Below are positions 41,982 through 51,022 of a DNA stretch of 64,000 nt, piece by piece. The notes under the pieces were generated by a model, which was not told the origin of the DNA, ran no database searches, and saw nothing but the letters and a program-made list of their open reading frames with translations. Position 1 is the stretch's first letter. Each line of letters starts with the position of its first letter. The translations under genes were made by a program, and so were the position numbers. Source of the DNA: Chloroflexota bacterium (GTDB lineage Bacteria > Chloroflexota > Anaerolineae > Anaerolineales > UBA11579); the NCBI GenBank assembly GCA_013112575.1, contig JABFGG010000004.1:124001-188000 (forward strand). The letters are read 5' to 3'.

Positions 41982-42742
41982 TTGTCTGTAGAAGCCAGGT
42001 CGTTGTCGTAATCCTCGACCATGACAACCGGATAATAGGGTCCTTCGCCCTGGCGGGGAGTTAAATCCAAAGAACCAGACCCTATGCCTGTATCCACCAC
42101 AATTTCAAAGACACCCAAACCAATAACTGAACCATCATTGGCGGATGCCTGTTCGATGCTCATCAATAAGGGGTCGGTATCTACTCCTGAACTGGTGCCG
42201 CCTTCGCTGCCCACATCAGCAAAATAGATCTGTGAGGTGAGCAATTCTGCCCCATTCCATTTGACCTTAAAGTGGATGTGAGGGGGGCGCGGTTCGTAAC
42301 GGCCCGGCTGGATAGTGCGAAATATGTACACTCCCTCGGCATCTGTAACAGCTGTGCCATAGAATTGGAAACCCAGATCACGCGTGTTTGTGCCGGGGTC
42401 GCCGGGGTGATCGTAGACCCCACTAAGGTCCGTTTGCCAGAATTCAACCGCCGCGCCTTCCAGGGGATTGCCATTGACATCCAGCACTTGACCGGAGATG
42501 ATGACCACTTCGCCTGCCGCGGTGATAGGGGCGGCGAACACATCCGCAATGGACCCGTTCGTAGAAATCTGCGTTTCTACGTTGTTTTCTTCATTGGTTT
42601 CAGTTTCTACGATGATCACTTCGATTTCTGTAGGCGCCATCGTTGGGGATAGGTTCTCAGCTTGTTGTGGTTGGGGGGCTGTGCAGGCAGCTAGAATGAC
42701 GCCCAGCAAAAGCACAAAATATCTTGACTTGTGCATGTTCAT
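41978..42742 (-). CDS. lipoprotein intradiol ring-cleavage dioxygenase-like protein
   Basis: 254 residues. A lipobox (LLLGVILAAC) puts the mature protein on the outside, held by lipid at Cys20. The C-terminal half is a dioxygenase-type beta-sandwich: EVVIISGQVLDVNGNPLEGAAVEFWQTDLSGVYDHP, then IQPGRYEPRPPHIHFKV, where the tyrosine and two histidines match ferric iron ligands of protocatechuate 3,4-dioxygenase-like enzymes (two tyrosines, two histidines). Unlike cytosolic catechol dioxygenases it is extracellular, so the aromatic or quinol target is probably outside the cell. Confidence 0.85.
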   Translation of the reverse strand: MNMHKSRYFVLLLGVILAACTAPQPQQAENLSPTMAPTEIEVIIVETETNEENNVETQISTNGSIADVFAAPITAAGEVVIISGQVLDVNGNPLEGAAVEFWQTDLSGVYDHPGDPGTNTRDLGFQFYGTAVTDAEGVYIFRTIQPGRYEPRPPHIHFKVKWNGAELLTSQIYFADVGSEGGTSSGVDTDPLLMSIEQASANDGSVIGLGVFEIVVDTGIGSGSLDLTPRQGEGPYYPVVMVEDYDNDLASTDN

Positions 42743-42838
42743 CTCCGTACAGGTGGTTGGAAAGCTTAAGAATTATAGATCTGGCTGCTTAGCCCCCATG
42801 ACGTACTCATACTTATCTCATACGGATTAGAAAAATGA

Positions 42839-43663
42839 CTATTCCAGAAATTCAACATCGGTGTTGTCCTGATCGTAGATCTTCCACATGCCATCCTCGA
42901 TGCGCATGGTCATTTCCCCCGTCACACGATTGTCCGCGAAGGCAGGACCAAAAATCTTTGTGGTTTCGATTGTGAAACTGATAATTGCCTCTTCATCATC
43001 CTGTTCGATCAATTCGACATTTTTAAGCACGTACAAGAGATTATAGGTCTCAAAGGCCTCTCCTAGAGCTCTCTCTGTACTATTGTATAGGGGGCTGCGG
43101 CTGTGGATGGTATTCATGTAACGGTCAACATCTTCGGCATTGGCAGCTAGGATATTTTCTCGCACGGTCTCAATTGGGTCGCCAGCATCTACGACGGCCT
43201 GCTGGTTTTGTGCATTGATTTGTCCACCAAAGAAGACGATACCTACACCGAGGCAAGCAAACGAAACCACGAGGAAGATAATAGCGAATGCCAATGTCTT
43301 CTCTGAACTCGACCAGCCCGTGTCTTCCTCTTCCTCTTGTTCAAGAGGTTTTGGCTTGGGCTTCTGTGGGGTGACAGGGAGAGGCTTGTCTACAACAGCC
43401 TCTTCTGCAGAAGCAGGCGCATCGCCTTTCTGCATACGGAGCAAGTTGCGTTGGGCGACCTCATTCTCCGGGTCCAGACGCAGGACGCGTTGCAGATAAC
43501 GGGTTGCGTGTTCCGGCGATTCGGCAACGTGGGCAGACAGCAACCATGCGTCCACGTTGCGCGGTTCACTATCAAGGATGCTTTGTAGAATGCTGCGCGC
43601 TTCTTCAAAGTCTCGTTGTGCAGCAGCTTGTTTGGCGCGTTGAAGTTCTGTTTGTGTCTGCAT
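42839..43663 (-). CDS. TPR-containing single-pass membrane protein
   Basis: 274 residues. The first 75 residues are two to three tetratricopeptide-type repeats (RAKQAAAQRDFEEARSILQSILDSEPRNVDAWLL and following). A proline/lysine-rich linker precedes one membrane helix (about 128-152), then an extracellular domain of ~120 residues with a beta-strand pattern resembling an SnoaL-like or NTF2-type fold (ENILAANAEDVDRYMNTI, VELIEQDDEEAIISFTIETTKIF). Cytosolic adaptor plus outside sensor or assembly role is the guess. Confidence 0.72.
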   Translation of the reverse strand: MQTQTELQRAKQAAAQRDFEEARSILQSILDSEPRNVDAWLLSAHVAESPEHATRYLQRVLRLDPENEVAQRNLLRMQKGDAPASAEEAVVDKPLPVTPQKPKPKPLEQEEEEDTGWSSSEKTLAFAIIFLVVSFACLGVGIVFFGGQINAQNQQAVVDAGDPIETVRENILAANAEDVDRYMNTIHSRSPLYNSTERALGEAFETYNLLYVLKNVELIEQDDEEAIISFTIETTKIFGPAFADNRVTGEMTMRIEDGMWKIYDQDNTDVEFLE

Positions 43664-43720
43664 GGATGTGCCTCAATGTTGTCTGTTTTATTGTAGCAAA
43701 AAAGTGGGCATTAATTAAGC

Positions 43721-43750
43721 AAAAAAGGCCTGCAAAAGTTTACAGGCCTT
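43721..43750 (-). terminator. terminator of the hybrid kinase operon
   Basis: Read leftwards, AAGGCCTG and CAGGCCTT form an 8-bp stem followed by a T run (TTTTTT), just after the stop of the kinase gene. Confidence 0.82.
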
Positions 43751-43772
43751 GATGAAACCGAAGAAATGACGG

Positions 43773-46700
43773 CTACGATGCTTTTTGGAGCACCTGCTGT
43801 TGTTCCCAGCCCTGACGCAAGGCAGCCATAAGCTCATCAATGTGTACTGGTTTGCTGACGTAATTGTCCATTCCGATGCCCAGGAAATTCTCGCGGTCTC
43901 CCTGTAGGGCGTTGGCTGTCATGGCAACGATGTAAGGCTGTTCTTCTTGCGGCCAGCGCGCACGGATCTTGCGGGTGGCTTCTTCACCATCCATCTCCGG
44001 CATTTGAATATCCATCAACACGACCTGATAATATTGGCGTTCGAGAGCCTGGATGGCTTCAATCCCATTGGCGGCTACATCTGCACGGTATCCCAGCTTT
44101 TCGAGGATGCGGGTGGCTACTTTCTGGTTGACCATGTTGTCCTCTACCAGCAGAATGGAGAGCGGATGTTTGCTTGCCAGTTCAGCATCAAAGCCGATTT
44201 CCTTTTTCTCTACTTTGGTCTTTACTGGTTTATCTTCTAATACACTGACCAGCACGTTGTAGAGTTGTGAGGGCTTGATGGGTTTGGACAGGAAAGCTGA
44301 GAAGCCCGGGTCCTCATCATCTTTGCTACGTGACCCCATTGAAGTTAATAACACCAAAGGTAACTGGCGAAATGCTTTTAAGGCGCGAATTTCTTTCGCC
44401 AGGGTGGAACCATCCATTTCTGGCATCTGCATGTCGAGGATGGCGACGTCAAATTGCTGTCCATTGGCTTTCAGCTTTTTAAGGGCTGCTGGTCCCGAAT
44501 CGACAATGATCGGGTGCATGCCCCAGGAACGCACCTGCTTATCCAGGATCTTGCGGTTAGTGGCGTTGTCATCCACGACCAGCACGTTCAAGTCTTCTAA
44601 GAAGTGGTGGGCTTCGTGTGCAAAGAGCGGGGCGGTTTTTTCGCCCATCTTCGCAAAGATCGCGAATTGGAAATCGGAACCTTCGCCAACCTTGCTATCT
44701 ACCCACATGCGCCCCCCCATCATTTTGGCTAACTGCCTGCTAATGGCCAGACCTAAACCTGTCCCACCATACTTGCGGGTTGTGGAGGAGTCTACCTGGC
44801 TGAAGGATTTGAACAGGCGGTCCTGGCGTTCCTCTGGAATGCCTATGCCGGTATCGCGCACACTGAAATGCAGTTTAAATTCCTTGGGCCCTAATTGCTC
44901 ACTGGAAACCGAGACCACCACTTCACCTTCTTCAGTGAACTTGACGGCATTGTTTAGCAAGTTGATCAGGATCTGGCGCAGGCGGGTAACGTCGCCCACA
45001 ACCACGCTGGGGGTAGGCTCTTCAATGATGTAAGCCAGGTCAAGTTTTTTATCGGCTGCTTTGGAAGCCACCATATCAAGGGCTGTTTCAACGGCTTCCC
45101 GCACGAAGAAAGGCTGTTCTTCGAGCTCCATGCGACCGGCCTCGATCTTGGAAAAATCCAGGATGTCATTGATGATGGTTAGCAGTGAGTCGCTGCCGTT
45201 TCGAATGGTGTCGACAAAATCCACTTGCTCATTATCCAGGTCGGTGCCGAACAACAAACCTGTCATGCCCACGATGGCATTCAAGGGGGTGCGGATCTCG
45301 TGGCTCATGTTAGCCAAAAACTCAGATTTGGTGCGAGTGGCTTCTTCGGCCTGTTCTTTGGCTACACGTAAGGCTTTTTCAACAGATTTTCGTTCGGTGA
45401 TGTCTTTGGCCATGGTGATGGCGATCTGGCGCCCATCAGGTAAATTGCCTAACATATTCGAGCTGAAAAGCCACACGCGATCCTCTCCACTCTTGGTTCG
45501 AATAATACCTTCCACATCATCTTCAGCCTCATGGCGCTCAAAAAATATCCTGATCCTTTCTTCCAACAGAGGTTTGTCCGCCCCATAGGCCCGCGACAGC
45601 CAGGCATCGATGGTGGGAATTTCTTCAGCTTCGTAACCACTGAATTGTGTCCAGGCTTTACTGAGCATGCGGATCTCCCCGTCTTCTGCATGGATCAGGA
45701 TGGGGAAGGGGGCATCTTCGATGGCTCGCCGCAGGCGCTCCTCACTGTCACTCAAGGCCGACATAGTTTGGCGCAATTCGGTGATGTCCTGGTAAAGTCC
45801 TAATAAGCCCGTTTTTTCCCCATCCACAAAAACGGGCACACCATATATATCGACGTCAACCAGGCTGCCATCTTTGCGTTTCCGTTGGCCAGAAGCACGC
45901 ACAGTCTCCCCGCCTTCTACTTGCCTGGAATATGATTTGGCTTCCTGATACAGATCCCCACTTGCTAACAACTCATCCAGGTTTTCCCCCAGGATCTCCG
46001 CTTCTTCATACCCAAAAAGCTCTTCGAAAGCTGGATTGCTGCCAACGACCTTGTGATTCAGGTCCATGGAAACCACGGCAATAGGGCTGTTCTTGACCAG
46101 GGCCTCAAAGAATTGCTTTTGACGCTGGATCTCTGCTGTGCGTGTTTCCACGCGTTGCTCCAGCGAATTGCGTATAACGCTCAAACGCTGGTTGCTAATC
46201 TCGAGTTCTTCGGCTTTTTGATTAGCCCGACCCATGGAGGCGCGCATGCTATTGACGCTGATAATAATGAGGACGGTGGTCAATATCATATTGACCGTAA
46301 AAACTGCCAGCTCCTGGTAATGTGTAACCACTACGGTGGTTTCGGGCAAGCCGACTGTGAATTCTAAAATGAACAAGCCAAAGAACAAGAACACTGCTAC
46401 CAACGCAAATAATATAGCACTGCGTCGCCCCAACAACAATCCAGCCAACATAATTCCAAGCATGTAGCTATTGATAACGGGAACATCATGCCCCCCGTTA
46501 AGGGCTGCCGCCAAGGTGAGTACAAGATAAAAGAGGGTAATGAAAAGGTAACTTGATGCTAAAAGATTTCCTCGCCGCATTAATAAATAGCTGAGAAAAC
46601 AGGTGTTCAATAATGCCCCCATGATCATGGCAACTTGCAAGGGGTCAGATGCAAAAATTAGCAAGGCAACCATCAGTAAGAGCACACCAAAGAAAAATCC

Positions 46701-46793
46701 CTGGATCACAGGTGACAAAATAGCTGCCAGGCGCGTCTTTTCGGGATCCTCGAATACAGGTGGGTGCAGGTATTTTTTAAGTGTTGTGATCAT
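43773..46793 (-). CDS. hybrid sensor histidine kinase with two receiver domains
   Basis: 1006 residues. Domain order: about six N-terminal membrane helices (residues ~25-190), coiled-coil, two PAS domains (ALVKNSPIAVVSMDLNHKVVGSNPAF and DAPFPILIHAEDGEIRMLSKAW), a HisKA box (FLANMSHEIRTPLNAI with the phospho-accepting His), HATPase (ILINLLNNAVKFTEEGE, VRDTGIGIPEERQDRLF, GGTGLGLAISRQLA) and two receiver domains, each with a receiver aspartate (AILDMQMPEMDG and VLMDIQMPEMDG). No HPt domain in the protein, so transfer to a partner such as the REC-CpaE protein is likely. Last gene of the operon. Confidence 0.97.
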   Translation of the reverse strand: MITTLKKYLHPPVFEDPEKTRLAAILSPVIQGFFFGVLLLMVALLIFASDPLQVAMIMGALLNTCFLSYLLMRRGNLLASSYLFITLFYLVLTLAAALNGGHDVPVINSYMLGIMLAGLLLGRRSAILFALVAVFLFFGLFILEFTVGLPETTVVVTHYQELAVFTVNMILTTVLIIISVNSMRASMGRANQKAEELEISNQRLSVIRNSLEQRVETRTAEIQRQKQFFEALVKNSPIAVVSMDLNHKVVGSNPAFEELFGYEEAEILGENLDELLASGDLYQEAKSYSRQVEGGETVRASGQRKRKDGSLVDVDIYGVPVFVDGEKTGLLGLYQDITELRQTMSALSDSEERLRRAIEDAPFPILIHAEDGEIRMLSKAWTQFSGYEAEEIPTIDAWLSRAYGADKPLLEERIRIFFERHEAEDDVEGIIRTKSGEDRVWLFSSNMLGNLPDGRQIAITMAKDITERKSVEKALRVAKEQAEEATRTKSEFLANMSHEIRTPLNAIVGMTGLLFGTDLDNEQVDFVDTIRNGSDSLLTIINDILDFSKIEAGRMELEEQPFFVREAVETALDMVASKAADKKLDLAYIIEEPTPSVVVGDVTRLRQILINLLNNAVKFTEEGEVVVSVSSEQLGPKEFKLHFSVRDTGIGIPEERQDRLFKSFSQVDSSTTRKYGGTGLGLAISRQLAKMMGGRMWVDSKVGEGSDFQFAIFAKMGEKTAPLFAHEAHHFLEDLNVLVVDDNATNRKILDKQVRSWGMHPIIVDSGPAALKKLKANGQQFDVAILDMQMPEMDGSTLAKEIRALKAFRQLPLVLLTSMGSRSKDDEDPGFSAFLSKPIKPSQLYNVLVSVLEDKPVKTKVEKKEIGFDAELASKHPLSILLVEDNMVNQKVATRILEKLGYRADVAANGIEAIQALERQYYQVVLMDIQMPEMDGEEATRKIRARWPQEEQPYIVAMTANALQGDRENFLGIGMDNYVSKPVHIDELMAALRQGWEQQQVLQKAS

Positions 46794-46842
46794 GGTGCCT
46801 CGTTATCTCTGGCCAAATTCACTCGAAAAACTTGGCAATAGC

Positions 46843-48063
46843 TCATGCATGTGTTTTGCGGCGTTGTTGTAAGCGTTTCACGACGCGTTCCCAGGCTGCG
46901 CTGGGATCTTTGGGTTTGGCTTTTTGATGTGCTTCTTTGCTGACGGCAAAAGCCATGTCTTCGAATAACGCCCCAATATCGGACAGGGGATCATCGAATA
47001 CAGGCGGGACGCCCAGGTTAATGGCCGGAATAAAATGCTGTGGAGCGTAGGGGATGACCAGATCAATGCGGCGACGTAAGCTGGTTTCGATATCTTTCTG
47101 AGCCAACCCCTGGCGCTCGAAGGTCCAGTTGAGCAAGAGCCGCACCATCTCCGGTGGGTATTCCAGGATGCTGAAAGTGTCGAGGGCCAGCGATACGGCG
47201 CGTACGGATGCCAGTTCGGGGGCCATCACTAGTAGGACCTGATCGACCAGATCAAGACCGGTGAGGGTCGTTTCGCTCAGGTCATGGGGTAAGTCAAGCA
47301 CAATGTACTCGTGGCTGTCACGCAGCAACTCGAGCACCCTGCGGATAGAGGCGGGCTGCAACAGTTCACTCTGCTCCGGCCGGCTGGGGGCAGCCAGTAC
47401 CTGAACGCCGCTGGGATGGGGGCGTAACAATTTACTCACCAACTCACCGTCGATCTCTTCGGCGGGTGTTTCGGCAATGTCTGCCCAGGTGTTGCGCAGT
47501 GGCAGGTTGAGCATCAAAGCGCTTTGGCCGGCAACCATAGCCATATCGACCAATACGCTTTCCTCACCCCACAACTGGCATAAGCCAACGGCCAGATTGG
47601 TGGCAATGCTGGAAACTCCAGTGCCGCCACGCAATGAGTACACGCCGATGACCTTGCCGTTGCGGCTGACTTTTGAACTGACCTTCTGCCGTTGGGCATG
47701 CTTAAGCTGCACCTGGATGCGTGCTACCAGCTCTTCGGGCTGGAAGGGTTTGGCCATGTAATCATCGGCACCGGCCTCAAAGCCTTTGATCTTCTCTTCG
47801 ATAGAGTCGAGGGCGGTTAACAGGATGATGGGAATGTTGGCCGTCTCCGGGTCTTTGCGCAGTTTGGTGGCGGCTTCATAGCCGTTCAACTCCGGCATCA
47901 TCACATCCAGCACGATCAGATCTGGTTTGCTGTCCTGGACTGCGCTCAAGGCCAGTAGACCGTTCTCGGCAGTTAAAACCGCAAAACCTTCCTTGGCTAA
48001 CACACTGGCCGCCATCTTCAAATTTACGGGGTCGTCATCAACGACGAGGATTTTTTCAGGCAT
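46843..48063 (-). CDS. REC-CpaE-like (receiver plus MinD/ParA-type ATPase) protein
   Basis: 406 residues from ATG 48063, which has GGAGAG ahead of it. An N-terminal receiver domain (ILVVDDDPVNLKMAA, LIVLDVMMPELNGYEA with the phosphorylated Asp, LTALDSIEEKIKG) precedes a CpaE-type P-loop domain. Its Walker A is GVYSLRGGTGVSSIATNLAVG, where the usual K-G-G-x-G-K becomes R-G-G-T-G-V, as is common in CpaE/TadZ-like proteins that localise Tad pili. It follows the pilin-like and TM genes and precedes the hybrid kinase, so it may link the kinase to pilus placement. Confidence 0.9.
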   Translation of the reverse strand: MPEKILVVDDDPVNLKMAASVLAKEGFAVLTAENGLLALSAVQDSKPDLIVLDVMMPELNGYEAATKLRKDPETANIPIILLTALDSIEEKIKGFEAGADDYMAKPFQPEELVARIQVQLKHAQRQKVSSKVSRNGKVIGVYSLRGGTGVSSIATNLAVGLCQLWGEESVLVDMAMVAGQSALMLNLPLRNTWADIAETPAEEIDGELVSKLLRPHPSGVQVLAAPSRPEQSELLQPASIRRVLELLRDSHEYIVLDLPHDLSETTLTGLDLVDQVLLVMAPELASVRAVSLALDTFSILEYPPEMVRLLLNWTFERQGLAQKDIETSLRRRIDLVIPYAPQHFIPAINLGVPPVFDDPLSDIGALFEDMAFAVSKEAHQKAKPKDPSAAWERVVKRLQQRRKTHA

Positions 48064-48093
48064 GGTTTCTCTCCACAAGGATTGACTAAAAAC

Positions 48094-48570
48094 TCAGTTG
48101 TCACCCTCAGCTTCATCTTCACTATCAAGAGGTGGGAATTCGGCAGGTAAGGGGGCTACCTCTCCTGAGGCAATGTCGCCATTCAAATCCTCAGGCAACG
48201 GGGCGCTGAATTCGGCGGGATCTCCACTGATCACTAGTGGCTCTGCCCCTTCAACCGGTGGTGCTTCAAAGACCACAGGGTCAGGGGCCTGCTGTACTGT
48301 CACAGGCACATTGGTCTCGAAGTCTGCCGGTACTGGCGTAGACTGCACCTGGAAAATGACTACACCTTCTACCATCACCAGCACTGTCAGCAGTGCAATG
48401 AGGCCCCGCACGATCATTTTTGTGTTGCGTGTGCGCATTTCCTTGGGGGCGCTGTCGTGGCCTTCCACGACCGGAGCGGTTTCCATTTCCTCCAGCGCCC
48501 GGCTGCGCAATTGCTCCAGCATCTGATCCTGCGCATCCTCCGATGGGTTCATTTTATTGATCTCAGACAT
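48094..48570 (-). CDS. single-pass membrane hypothetical protein
   Basis: 158 residues from ATG 48570 (GGAGCG ribosome site). A charged cytosolic start (about 65 residues) is followed by one membrane helix (MIVRGLIALLTVLVMVEGVVIF) and a proline/aspartate-rich, low-complexity outer part. It looks like a Tad-associated linker or tether. No family recognised. Confidence 0.68.
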   Translation of the reverse strand: MSEINKMNPSEDAQDQMLEQLRSRALEEMETAPVVEGHDSAPKEMRTRNTKMIVRGLIALLTVLVMVEGVVIFQVQSTPVPADFETNVPVTVQQAPDPVVFEAPPVEGAEPLVISGDPAEFSAPLPEDLNGDIASGEVAPLPAEFPPLDSEDEAEGDN

Positions 48571-48596
48571 GATTCGCTCCATTCATTCCTAAAACG

Positions 48597-50051
48597 TTAA
48601 TTGACATTGATCTTGACCGGATTGTTGCGGGGTACGTTCACGTACTTCCACCGCCAACGATAGCTGTTCCAGTCATAGACGTAGACCAGGTATTTGCCTT
48701 CATCCAGATCATCGAACACCGCTTCCCCATTTTCATCGCTGTACTTCCATTCAATGAAGCTGTAATACCTGCCTGTGTGGCGGTAGAGCAGCACGTAGGT
48801 ATCGGCGATGCGGGAATTCTTTTTGCCTTTGACCTGCACAACGAGGTCGCCTTTATCTGCTGCCAACTCAAGTTCCACACGTACTTCGGTGGTGGCCGGT
48901 ACGCTGAAGTCAGGCGGGTTGTACTCCTGTTCATCGTAGAAAACGCGCAGGTAATAATCACCGGGTGGCAGGGAGGCTGACAAATTCCCTTTCTTATTGG
49001 TGAGCATTTGGAACATGGGCTGATTGTTAGCGCGGTTATAAGCGATCACATTGACGCGATTGAGGCCCTTACCCTGTTGGTTGAACACGTCCACGCTTAC
49101 ACTGTAGGGGCCTACCTGCATGGCGACTTTGCTTTCGCCGGAAACCTTGTTCATCTCGGTCCAGTAAGCATGGCCGTCATAGTCGGCGCGGAATTTATAG
49201 TTGCCTTCCGGCAGGTCGAGCATGATGCTGCCGTCTGACCCACTACGGCCGCTCACGCCGGTATATTCTTCGTTTTCCGTGTAGGCATACACCGGCACGC
49301 CCGAGAGGCTGGCCCCTTCACGGTCACTGACCGAGACTATGGCCTGGCTCACATTGATGGTGATTGAAGTGTTGCCGGTTTTGCTGGTATCTACGACCTC
49401 AGACCAGAAGATCTGGCCGCGATAATCGGCGCGGAAAGCATAACTGCCTGTTGCCAGGTCTTTAATGCTGGCAATGCCTGCGGCATCACTTTTCCCTTTG
49501 ATACCGGCATAATCGCCATCTACTTCATTAAAGGCGGCTACAGTAACGTCTTGTATGGGATTCCCCGAAGCATTGACCACAAATACTGCAAAGCCCGTGT
49601 TCTCAACCCTTATCTCAACCTCAGCCGAGGGTGGCCCCCCGACTACGGTTGACCAGAATTCCCTGGCGCGATAGTCTGCGCGGAAGGCGAATGTGCCCGG
49701 TTCCAGATTGGTGAAGATGCTTTGCCCGTTGGTGCTGGTCTCTTGTTGTAAGTCGAGATAATTGCCATCTCCATCAAAGGCCAAAACGGGTACGTTAGGG
49801 ATCAAAAAACCATTTTGGTCAACGAGGGTGACATTTACAGAAAAGCTTTGTTCCCCTTCCAGGTCAATTGGCCCCTCTTCATCCTGTGGGCCATTGCCTA
49901 TAGTATCTACAATGCCTTCCATTAGGTCGGCAGTACCCTCGCCGGTAACGGCCACCGCACCTACCGTTACGACGGCTACCAGCGCCAATAAGATCACATA
50001 TTCAATGAGTCCCTGACCCCTTTCTAGAGAGTTATATTTGTGTAAGTTCAA
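48597..50051 (-). CDS. Flp-pilin-like protein with five beta-sandwich (carboxypeptidase-regulatory-like) repeats
   Basis: 484 residues. Start TTG 50051 is supported by GGAGG seven bases ahead. The N-terminus has the Flp/class IVb pilin pattern RGQGLIEYVILLALVAVVTVGAVAV. After a short linker follow five repeats of some 75 residues, each a cnaB/carboxypeptidase-regulatory-like strand block; four share cores such as TFAFRADYRAREFWS, SYAFRADYRGQIFWS, NYKFRADYDGHAYWT and DYYLRVFYDEQEYNP, the fifth ends YLVYVYDWNSYRWRWKYV. A Flp pilin with this many domains is unusual; it looks like a large adhesive minor pilin. First gene of the operon. Confidence 0.9.
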   Translation of the reverse strand: MNLHKYNSLERGQGLIEYVILLALVAVVTVGAVAVTGEGTADLMEGIVDTIGNGPQDEEGPIDLEGEQSFSVNVTLVDQNGFLIPNVPVLAFDGDGNYLDLQQETSTNGQSIFTNLEPGTFAFRADYRAREFWSTVVGGPPSAEVEIRVENTGFAVFVVNASGNPIQDVTVAAFNEVDGDYAGIKGKSDAAGIASIKDLATGSYAFRADYRGQIFWSEVVDTSKTGNTSITINVSQAIVSVSDREGASLSGVPVYAYTENEEYTGVSGRSGSDGSIMLDLPEGNYKFRADYDGHAYWTEMNKVSGESKVAMQVGPYSVSVDVFNQQGKGLNRVNVIAYNRANNQPMFQMLTNKKGNLSASLPPGDYYLRVFYDEQEYNPPDFSVPATTEVRVELELAADKGDLVVQVKGKKNSRIADTYVLLYRHTGRYYSFIEWKYSDENGEAVFDDLDEGKYLVYVYDWNSYRWRWKYVNVPRNNPVKINVN

Positions 50052-50087
50052 GATCCTGCCTCCAGCGGAAACTAGTCAGCTATTTTG

Positions 50088-50093
50088 ATTATA
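50088..50093 (-). promoter_or_regulatory. -10 element for the pilin-repeat gene
   Basis: A perfect TATAAT on the minus strand 37 bases before the TTG start. No convincing -35 element lies at the standard distance. Confidence 0.45.
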
Positions 50094-50269
50094 GGAAGGA
50101 GTTGTAGAGAAGGGCCTTACTGTTCTGAAATCTTGCCAAGCTGTAAGCTTATCTTGGTCAACAAAGTCACATTCATTTCTGTCGTTTTTTTGTGGGAAAA
50201 ATGAGTACAAATGTCTAGGCCTCCTTTCAGAAATGTTTGTGCGTTTGTGTATCCCTCCATGTAAGATTC

Positions 50270-50293
50270 AAACACTGGATTTGTCCAGTGTTT
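50270..50293 (+). other. leader hairpin
   Basis: AAACACTGGA (50270-50279) and TCCAGTGTTT (50284-50293) form a perfect 10-bp stem in the intergenic region, 30 bases before ATG 50323. It could terminate leftward or rightward transcription or sit in the leader of the next gene. Confidence 0.55.
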
Positions 50294-50322
50294 GTTAGTT
50301 TCTAATTCATGAGGTTAGGACG

Positions 50323-50613
50323 ATGTCACCAAAAGAGTTGGTACAGATTGAGAAAACTTCCATCAATTCCTATGCTGATTGGCAATATGCTAAGACCATC
50401 GTGGATAATTATCTGGCGAAATGCAAACAGGTCCTTGCCTCTCCTGATGGATCCGAAATGCGCATTTTGTTGGAATTGTTGGATGAGGCCCATGAGGTGG
50501 AACAAAAAGCGTATAAGAAATACACCAATGCGATCAATGCCTGGAATAAGTCTTTTTTGACGGACCCAGACCGAATTGGCGACACAAAAGTGAAAGATGT
50601 TTTTGTGTCTTAG
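50323..50613 (+). CDS. small helical hypothetical protein
   Basis: 96 residues, entirely helical by composition, with an amphipathic N-terminal half (VQIEKTSINSYADWQYAKTIVDNYLAKCKQ) and a charged C-terminus (VEQKAYKKYTNAINAW). Likely an alpha-helical bundle such as a scaffold or capsid-maturation-like peptide, but no family is recognised. Its transcript ends at the next terminator. Confidence 0.55.
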   Translation: MSPKELVQIEKTSINSYADWQYAKTIVDNYLAKCKQVLASPDGSEMRILLELLDEAHEVEQKAYKKYTNAINAWNKSFLTDPDRIGDTKVKDVFVS

Positions 50614-50632
50614 AGCGTAAATGCGTGAATAA

Positions 50633-50663
50633 AAAGAGCGCTTCAATTGAAGCGCTCTTTTTT
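50633..50663 (+). terminator. bidirectional terminator
   Basis: AAAGAGCGCTTCA and TGAAGCGCTCTTT with T runs on both sides, between two converging genes. Confidence 0.88.
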
Positions 50664-50683
50664 GTTTAATGATCACGATCAGG

Positions 50684-51022
50684 TCATTGATTGAGGACAG
50701 CAGCCCCACCGATCACGGTAAGGATGATTGCTGCAACAAGCGCGAGAAGGGCAAGGACGATGCCAACCCCACCGGCGACCAGGCCTCCCAGAGCCAGGCT
50801 GTCACCACCCTCAGCTCCCGCACTTTCCGCGATCTGCTGGCGGCCGCGCCAGCCGGTGAAAGCAGCGCCTGCATTACCTAACAGGAATAAGGCTGCTGTA
50901 CAGATGGCAAAAGGTGGGATACCAAAACTGAAGCACAAACCGCAACCGAATAATAGCCAGGTGACCGCGGCGGTGATGGCACTGTACAGTGCCATTTGAT
51001 TATTGGATGATGTTGTTCCCAT
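50684..51022 (-). CDS. DUF-type small membrane protein
   Basis: 112 residues from ATG 51022, which is preceded by GAGGAGG. Three to four membrane segments rich in A and G (WLLFGCGLCFSFG, PPFAICTAALFLLGNAGAA, LVAGGVGIVLALLALVAAIIL) around a short hydrophilic loop (WRGRQQIAESAGAEGGD). Resembles small DUF4190-type membrane proteins. The reading frame continues upstream to 51181, but that extension has no ribosome site. Confidence 0.65.
   Translation of the reverse strand: MGTTSSNNQMALYSAITAAVTWLLFGCGLCFSFGIPPFAICTAALFLLGNAGAAFTGWRGRQQIAESAGAEGGDSLALGGLVAGGVGIVLALLALVAAIILTVIGGAAVLNQ

Noticed and set aside
44275..45033. 252-codon plus-strand frame
   Set aside because: It lies wholly inside the hybrid kinase gene, whose motifs are unambiguous; this is a shadow frame.
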